This document shows positions 12,534 through 18,396 of a stretch of 18,396 nt of DNA, piece after piece; position 1 is the stretch's first letter, and every line of letters begins with the position of its first letter. This DNA is from an uncultured Victivallaceae bacterium (GTDB lineage Bacteria > Verrucomicrobiota > Lentisphaeria > Victivallales > Victivallaceae), in the NCBI GenBank assembly GCA_934663655.1, contig CAKUKT010000016.1, positions 1 to 18,396 on the forward strand, written 5' to 3'. Under the pieces are notes generated by a model that saw only the letters and a list, made by a program, of their open reading frames with translations, was not told the DNA's origin and made no database searches. The translations under genes were made by a program, and so were the position numbers.

Positions 12534-13904
12534 ATGATGAAAAAGTTCTCTTCGACATCAGGCGAAGATTCTTCGGATTCGCTCACCAGTTACCTGCAGA
12601 AAATCGGCAGGCTGCCGCCGCTCACCCCCGATGAACAGAATCATCTCGGCGATGAGATCGACGAAGCGACCGGGAGGTTGCGGGAGCTTTCGCTTGGCAT
12701 CGGTTTTGTGGCCACGGAATATATCCGCCTGCTCGATGACTGCATCAATGCCCATGCCGCGCCGCCTGACTATTTTCTTCCCTCTTCATTGCGGGGCGAC
12801 AGCGAGGAGCTGCCGACGGATCTTACCGTGCGGCTCAAAGAGTGGCGGGATGAGATCTCCGCCGCGCACGGCCGGTTGAAAGAGGCGTTCGGCATGAACC
12901 GCGCTTCCGACGAGCTGCGCAGCGAACTTGCCGGGCTGCTGAGCCGTTACAAAATCGGAGCGTGTTCACTGAGTGAACAGATCGAGGTGGCGCGCGATTA
13001 CATCCGCATGGCCGGACTTGATCCGGAAAAGAGGTTCACGCTCGACGGAGTTGATCCGATTCAGCAGGCGCTGCTGGAGCAGCGTTTTCTGATGAAAACC
13101 GCCGATATTCCGGATTTGATGAGCCGGATCAACGATGAGTTTAAAAAACTGATGTCCCTGCGCGACCGGATGATCGAAGCCAATCTCCGGTTGGTCATCA
13201 GCGTCGCCCAGAAATACCGCAACCGCGGTTTACCCTTCAATGATCTGATTCAGGAGGGCAATCTCGGACTGTTGCGGGCAATTGAACGTTTTGATTTCCG
13301 GCTCGGGATCAAGTTCAGCACCTACGCGATCTGGTGGATCAAATACAACGTTTCGCGCGCCATCGCCGAACAATCGCGGGTGATCCGACTGCCCGCGCAC
13401 ATGGTCTACGCGATCAACTCGATCAACCGCGCCGAACAGCGCTTCATCCAGCTGCACGGCCGCGAACCGGAACTCGCCGAACTCGCCGCGGCAATGGAGA
13501 TGCCGGCCGCCCGGGTCAGTGCGATCCGCAAGATGACCTGCCAGACCATTTCGCTTCAGAGCACCATCGGTTCGGAGGAGGATGGTTCGATTCTGGAGGA
13601 GTTGATCGCGGATGACAGCGCCGGCAACCCGGTTCGCGAATACGCGCGCCGGGTGCTCTACGAGCGCCTCTACGAAATGCTCAAGAGCCTGACTGAACGC
13701 GAACAGCAGATCATCATCATGCGTTTCGGTCTCTTCGGTCAGAAGAGCCTCTCACTGATCGAAATCAGCCGCCGCTTCAACCTCACCCGGGAGAGGGTCA
13801 GGCAGCTGGAACTCAAAATCATTGAAACCTTGCGTTCGCCGGGCAATCTGAAACTTATCGACGGCGACGTTCACAGAAAGGGATTCGGAGTATGGCCCGG
13901 GTAG
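12534..13904 (+). CDS. RNA polymerase sigma-70 family factor, RpoD/RpoS-like without region 1.1
   Basis: ATG 12534 (456 residues) is chosen over the far upstream TTG at 12489; GAGG lies five bases before it, and ATG 12537 is nearly equal. Region 1.2 is at about 16-45 (DSLTSYLQKIGRLPPLTPDEQ). A spacer of about 160 residues follows, then region 2 (about 208-285: MIEANLRLVISVAQKYRNRG, DLIQEGNLGLLRAIERFDF, KFSTYAIWWIKYNVSRAI), region 3 and region 4 with the -35 helix NLTRERVRQLELK at 416-428. The -35-reading helix is canonical, whereas region 2.4 reads WWIKYNVSRAI where housekeeping factors have WWIRQAITRAI, so Tyr271 and Ser274 replace the Gln and Thr known to read the -10. This suggests an alternative factor rather than the main RpoD. 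Its stop overlaps the ABC gene by 13 bp. Confidence 0.9.
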   Translation: MMKKFSSTSGEDSSDSLTSYLQKIGRLPPLTPDEQNHLGDEIDEATGRLRELSLGIGFVATEYIRLLDDCINAHAAPPDYFLPSSLRGDSEELPTDLTVRLKEWRDEISAAHGRLKEAFGMNRASDELRSELAGLLSRYKIGACSLSEQIEVARDYIRMAGLDPEKRFTLDGVDPIQQALLEQRFLMKTADIPDLMSRINDEFKKLMSLRDRMIEANLRLVISVAQKYRNRGLPFNDLIQEGNLGLLRAIERFDFRLGIKFSTYAIWWIKYNVSRAIAEQSRVIRLPAHMVYAINSINRAEQRFIQLHGREPELAELAAAMEMPAARVSAIRKMTCQTISLQSTIGSEEDGSILEELIADDSAGNPVREYARRVLYERLYEMLKSLTEREQQIIIMRFGLFGQKSLSLIEISRRFNLTRERVRQLELKIIETLRSPGNLKLIDGDVHRKGFGVWPG

Positions 13905-14929
13905 AAATTTCCGGCGTCGCCAAGAGCTACACGCCTGACGCGCCGGTTCTCAAACGGATCGATCTCGACATAGCTCCCGGCGAGCTCTTTTTTTTACTCG
14001 GTCCATCCGGGTGCGGCAAATCGACGCTGTTGCGTATTCTCGCCGGCCTGGTGGAACCGGATGCCGGAAGCATCCGCTTCGACGGAGTGGAAATCAGCGG
14101 CCTGCCGCCGGAGAAACGCCGGGCGGCGATGGTGTTTCAGAATTACGCGCTGTGGCCGCACCTGTCGGTATTTGAAAACGTCGCTTTCGGACTGCGCACC
14201 GCCGGCGTTAAGGGAAGCGCGCTGAACCGCGCGGTCACCGAAGCGCTCGAACTCGTCCGGCTCGGCGATTGCGCCCAACGGCGGGTTCCCTCACTCTCCG
14301 GTGGCCAGCAGCAGCGGGTGGCGCTGGCGCGGGCGCTGGCGGTCGATCCGGCGATACTGCTGCTCGACGAACCGCTCTCCAACCTCGATGCCCGGCTCCG
14401 CGACGCGATGCGCGAGGAGATTCACCGCATCTGCCGCGCCCGCGGACTCACGGCGCTCTACGTCACCCACGACCGCCGGGAAGCGTTGAGTATGGCCGAC
14501 CGGATCGCGGTGATGCACCGCGGTGAAATCCGACAGATCGGCACGCCGGAAGAGATCTATGAACATCCCCGGGATCGTTTCACCGCGGAGTTTCTCGGCG
14601 ACGTGAACCTGCTGCCCGGCGAGGTGAGGTCCGGGGTGTTCCACTGCCGGATCGGCGAATTTCCCGCGGGCGGCAGTGCGGACGGGAAATACACCGCCGC
14701 GCTGCGTCCGGAACGCATTGCCTTCACAGCCGAGGAGGGGGGGACGGTAGCGGCGGAGATCGTCGCGCGCACCTATCTCGGCGAATGCTGTGAATGGCGC
14801 TGCCGGACCGGCGACGGCGAAACGGAACTGCTGATCCGGGAGAGCGCACCGCCGCCGCGCCGGATCGGCGAAACGGTTTCACTGAACTTCGATACCGCCG
14901 CGCTGAATCTGCTCCGGGACGGCGAATAA
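13892..14929 (+). CDS. ABC transporter ATP-binding protein with TOBE domain (PotA/UgpC/FbpC type)
   Basis: The 345-residue protein carries all ATPase motifs: Walker A GPSGCGKST 37-45, Q-loop Gln83, signature LSGGQ 135-139, Walker B ILLLDE 155-160 and switch His193. Residues about 235-340 form the TOBE-type regulatory part (LRPERI, VVAEI-like strands, LGECCEWRCR), as in importers for polyamines, sugars, ferric iron or similar. The ATG lies inside the sigma factor gene, 13 bp before its end, with AAAGGGA upstream, so the two are translated together. No permease or binding protein follows; its membrane partners must be coded elsewhere, so the substrate cannot be named. Confidence 0.92.
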   Translation: MARVEISGVAKSYTPDAPVLKRIDLDIAPGELFFLLGPSGCGKSTLLRILAGLVEPDAGSIRFDGVEISGLPPEKRRAAMVFQNYALWPHLSVFENVAFGLRTAGVKGSALNRAVTEALELVRLGDCAQRRVPSLSGGQQQRVALARALAVDPAILLLDEPLSNLDARLRDAMREEIHRICRARGLTALYVTHDRREALSMADRIAVMHRGEIRQIGTPEEIYEHPRDRFTAEFLGDVNLLPGEVRSGVFHCRIGEFPAGGSADGKYTAALRPERIAFTAEEGGTVAAEIVARTYLGECCEWRCRTGDGETELLIRESAPPPRRIGETVSLNFDTAALNLLRDGE

Positions 14930-15041
14930 ATCTTCCCACCGAAAGGACCGCATCGGCCCCGGCCTCACCGACCTGGTGCCGGGCCTGCGGGAAATATACG
15001 CACCGACAGCGGCCTCGCCGTCCTGATGGAGATTTCTTAAA

Positions 15042-15073
15042 AAGGAACGCCCGGCCACCCGGGGAACACCAGC
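15042..15073. repeat. 32-bp direct repeat, copy 1
   Basis: The unit begins AAGGAACGCCCGGCCACCCG and ends GGGAACACCAGC. It is identical to 15109-15140 (67-bp period) and contains a CCCGG/CCGGG 5-bp stem around CCAC. The 35-bp spacer between copies is not repeated. Confidence 0.9.
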
Positions 15074-15108
15074 TAAACTCCGCCAGCGCCCGCATCGTGG
15101 TTAAAATT

Positions 15109-15140
15109 AAGGAACGCCCGGCCACCCGGGGAACACCAGC
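15109..15140. repeat. 32-bp direct repeat, copy 2
   Basis: Second perfect copy of 15042-15073. Upstream of both copies is a TTAA-containing AT-rich stretch, which is unusual in this GC-rich spacer. Confidence 0.9.
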
Positions 15141-15196
15141 GCTCCGCCTCCTCTCCGGGAAGGCGCGGAAAAAGAGCCGGTTCCCGGCTTTGCGAT

Positions 15197-15979
15197 TCAT
15201 TGCTGACGCCGGGCCGCCGGAACCGGGATGGGTTTACCGAGTTTGGCCATCACCTGTTTGAGATCATTCCAGGCGTCGCGCTTCGCCGATTCCTGACGCA
15301 GCAGATAGGCGGGATGAAAGGTCGGCATCACCGGGATTGCTTCATATTCAAGCCAGCGGCCGCGCAGCCGGGAGATCCCCTCCCGGCGACCGAGCAGATA
15401 GTGGGCGGCGCTGGCGCCGAGGAGCACCATCACCTCCGGAGCCAGCAACCGGATCTGAGTTTTGAGAAATTCCCCGCACACCGCCGCCTCTTCCGGAGTC
15501 GGCGTCCGGTTGTCCGGCGGCCGGCATTTAACGACGTTGGCGATGTACACCTCCTCGCGCCGGAACCCCATCGCCACGATCATCCGAGTCAGCAGTTCGC
15601 CGGCTCTTCCGACGAAAGGACGCCCGGTTCGGTCCTCGTCGTACCCCGGCCCTTCGCCGATGAACATCAACCGCGGATGGGGATTTCCTTCTCCGAAAAC
15701 AATATTATGACGTCCGGCGGCAAGCGGACAGCGGGAACATCCGGCGAGAGAACCGGCGAGTTCCTCAAGCGAAGCCGCGCTGATTACGCCGGGCGCCGTT
15801 CCGGAAGCGGAAGCGGGCGGGTTCTCCGGAACCGCCGGGGAAGCCGCCGGAACCGGAACGGCAGGCCGAACCGCTCCCGGCGCCAGCGCGGCAAAGGTTT
15901 CCGGAGCAACCAGATGCCCGGGATGCCGCGCACCCTCACGCTGAACGGCGGCGATCAGCTGATCAAAAAAATCTTCCAT
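15197..15979 (-). CDS. Family 4 uracil-DNA glycosylase, iron-sulfur type
   Basis: The product removes uracil from DNA in base-excision repair. From ATG 15979 it has 260 residues; an in-frame TTG at 16000 would add seven but lies in the divergent promoter region. The four cluster-binding cysteines fit the family: C81 and C84 (CSRC), C152 and C168. Active-site motif GEGPGYDED is at 108-116 and the HPAYLLR motif at 222-228. Residues about 30-70 are an Ala/Pro-rich linker that separates a short N-terminal part, which many family members also have. No good ribosome site precedes either start. The gene diverges from argG across an AT-rich palindrome and stands alone on its strand here. Confidence 0.93.
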   Translation of the reverse strand: MEDFFDQLIAAVQREGARHPGHLVAPETFAALAPGAVRPAVPVPAASPAVPENPPASASGTAPGVISAASLEELAGSLAGCSRCPLAAGRHNIVFGEGNPHPRLMFIGEGPGYDEDRTGRPFVGRAGELLTRMIVAMGFRREEVYIANVVKCRPPDNRTPTPEEAAVCGEFLKTQIRLLAPEVMVLLGASAAHYLLGRREGISRLRGRWLEYEAIPVMPTFHPAYLLRQESAKRDAWNDLKQVMAKLGKPIPVPAARRQQ

Positions 15980-16002
15980 CTCCGTGCCGGGGGTTGCCAA
16001 AA

Positions 16003-16031
16003 TTGATAGACAAGAGTATATTATACATAAT
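16003..16031 (+). promoter_or_regulatory. Promoter of argG
   Basis: TTGATA (16003-16008), 17-bp spacer, CATAAT (16026-16031). The -10 lies in the palindrome TATATTAT-AC-ATAATATA (16017-16034), which on the minus strand gives a perfect TATAAT (16025-16020) that could serve the uracil-DNA glycosylase gene, although no -35 is visible for it. Confidence 0.7.
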
Positions 16032-16105
16032 ATAGCGCCGCCGCCGCGGAATTGAAAGCCGACGGGACGTAAATCTCAAACCAATTTTCTGGAGACGAAT
16101 TTGAA

Positions 16106-17302
<1,197 letters not shown>

Positions 17303-17345
17303 ATAAAGCCGTCTGAAACCTTTAAACTGATGAAAGTCCATTATC

Positions 17346-18396
17346 ATGGCAAAAAATTATAAAATTGCGGTCATTCCCGGCGATGGAACCGGCCCGGAAG
17401 TGATCGCCGAGGCGGTCAAGGTACTTGACGCCGCCGGCAGCAAGTTCGGATTCACCACAGAAAAGAGCTTCATCGACTGGGGCGGGGAGCACTACCTCGC
17501 CACCGGAGAAACCCTGCCCGACGACGCGGCGGACCGACTCCGTAAATTCGACGCGGTGCTGCTCGGCGCAATCGGCCATCCCAAGGTGAAACCGGGGGTG
17601 CTGGAAAAGGGAATTCTGCTGCGGCTGCGTTTCGAACTCGACCAATATATCAATCTGCGTCCGGTGAAGTTGTTCCCGGGGGTGGAAACGCCGCTGGCCA
17701 ACAAAAAACCCGAGGACATCGACTATGTGGTGGTCCGGGAGAACACCGGCGGCATCTACACCGGAGTGGGCGGCGCCACCCAGGTGGGCACCCCGGACGA
17801 GGTGGCGATGCAGACGATGGTCTATACCCGCCGCCAGGTTGAACGCTGCATCCGTTATGCGTTTGAGACGGCGCGCGCCCGTCACAGCCATGAAAATCCG
17901 TGGCGCGGACTCTCCGCCGAAGATATCGCCGCCGGTAAAACTTCGCAGCTCACGCTCTGCGGCAAGACCAATGTGCTCACCTATGTTTTCGGATTGTGGG
18001 AACGGGTCTTCAATGAAGTGGCTCCCGACTATCCGGAGGTCAAAACCAGCTACAGCCACGTTGATGCGATCACGATGTGGATGGTCAAAAATCCGGAATG
18101 GTTCGATGTGATCGTCACCTGCAACATTTTTGGTGACATCATCACCGACCTCGGCGCGATGACGCAGGGCGGCATGGGAATCGCCGCGGGCGGGAACATC
18201 AATCCCGAACCCGGTGGCGTCAGCATGTTCGAACCGATCGGCGGCTCCGCCCCGAAATATACCGGTCTCGGCGTGATCAACCCCTGCGCGGCAATTCTTT
18301 CCGCCGCCATGATGCTGGAATACCTCGGCGAACACGAGGCTTCCAGGGATATCGAGAAGGCGGTTGCCTACATTACCGAACACAAGCTCAAATCGC
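17346..18396 (+). CDS. Isopropylmalate/isocitrate dehydrogenase family protein, 3' end outside window
   Basis: The frame runs from ATG 17346 to the window edge (350 codons without a stop). It is an NAD-dependent decarboxylating beta-hydroxyacid dehydrogenase: IAVIPGDGTGPEV near the N-terminus, the Arg-rich substrate loop (LLRLRFELDQYINLRPVKL), the RENTGGIYTG motif, the CGKTNVL lysine region, CNIFGDIITDLGA with the metal-binding Asp residues, and IGGSAPKYTGLGVINPCAAILS as the NAD-binding end. The TGG-I-Y element and Arg loop favour 3-isopropylmalate dehydrogenase (leucine synthesis), while DQYINLRPVKLFPGV also resembles tartrate/D-malate dehydrogenases, so I give no symbol. Its place behind argG suggests an amino-acid synthesis cluster. 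No strong ribosome site precedes the ATG. Confidence 0.88.
   Translation, partial: MAKNYKIAVIPGDGTGPEVIAEAVKVLDAAGSKFGFTTEKSFIDWGGEHYLATGETLPDDAADRLRKFDAVLLGAIGHPKVKPGVLEKGILLRLRFELDQYINLRPVKLFPGVETPLANKKPEDIDYVVVRENTGGIYTGVGGATQVGTPDEVAMQTMVYTRRQVERCIRYAFETARARHSHENPWRGLSAEDIAAGKTSQLTLCGKTNVLTYVFGLWERVFNEVAPDYPEVKTSYSHVDAITMWMVKNPEWFDVIVTCNIFGDIITDLGAMTQGGMGIAAGGNINPEPGGVSMFEPIGGSAPKYTGLGVINPCAAILSAAMMLEYLGEHEASRDIEKAVAYITEHKLKS

Larger units (their letters stand above)
14930..15196. other. Gene-free 267-bp spacer with hairpin and direct repeat
   Basis: Stem 14955-14963 with 14978-14985 (one bulged C) may end the sigma-ABC transcript; no T-run follows. Beyond it lies a 32-bp perfect direct repeat (15042-15073 and 15109-15140). 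I found no credible gene. Confidence 0.55.

Noticed and set aside
14794..15261. Plus-strand open frame running from the ABC gene across the repeat-bearing spacer
   Set aside because: It starts inside the ABC gene in another frame, has Arg/Pro-rich composition and no ribosome site.

Overview
The window looks like a chromosome segment of a GC-rich (about 60 percent by eye) member of the Lentisphaerota, most likely near Victivallis. This is inferred from the style of the proteins: an H-X9-DG pseudopilin with the [19 protein letters not shown] core, secreted LamG/beta-propeller proteins with the C-terminal module common in Planctomycetes and Lentisphaerae, FCD-type GntR regulators beside secreted hydrolases, and very GC-rich intergenic hairpins. 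I could not run a database search, so the taxonomic call is an inference.

Region 1 (1-8591) is a secreted-hydrolase locus. It opens with the 3' part of an M14-type metallopeptidase gene. Next come a near-consensus sigma-70-type promoter (1533-1560), three exact-period 42-bp tandem repeats in the presumed mRNA leader, and a tightly packed four-gene operon: GntR/FCD regulator, H-X9-DG pseudopilin, LamG plus beta-propeller exported protein, and a full-length M14-type peptidase with an extra C-terminal beta-domain. The two M14 genes align without gaps at a fixed offset of 6485 bp. They share a 604-bp stretch identical base for base (706-1309 and 7191-7794) although their catalytic parts have diverged, which points to gene conversion or very recent recombination. 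Two strong GC hairpins close the operon against the convergent gene that follows.

Region 2 (8592-12301) looks like mannose/glycan metabolism. A long class I mannose-6-phosphate isomerase (minus strand) is followed by a small gene that resembles only the C-terminal beta-sandwich of GH38-like alpha-mannosidases. Divergent from them is an XRE-cupin regulator. The shared intergenic region has a clear minus-strand promoter for the isomerase and two copies of a GTACA-N2-TGTTC dyad, one lying between its -35 and -10; I infer these are operators for the XRE regulator.

Region 3 (12302-18396) is more housekeeping in character: a sigma-70 family factor with unusual residues in region 2.4, a 13-bp-overlapping ABC ATPase without visible permeases, a family 4 uracil-DNA glycosylase (minus strand), argininosuccinate synthase, and the 5' part of an isopropylmalate/isocitrate-type dehydrogenase cut by the window edge. 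The glycosylase and argG diverge from an AT-rich palindrome that carries -10-like elements on both strands.

The most distinctive content is the regulator-pseudopilin-LamG/propeller-peptidase cassette with its recombining peptidase paralogs, the repeat-bearing leader, and the sigma factor with changed promoter-reading residues. No CRISPR array, transposase, tRNA or rRNA was seen.
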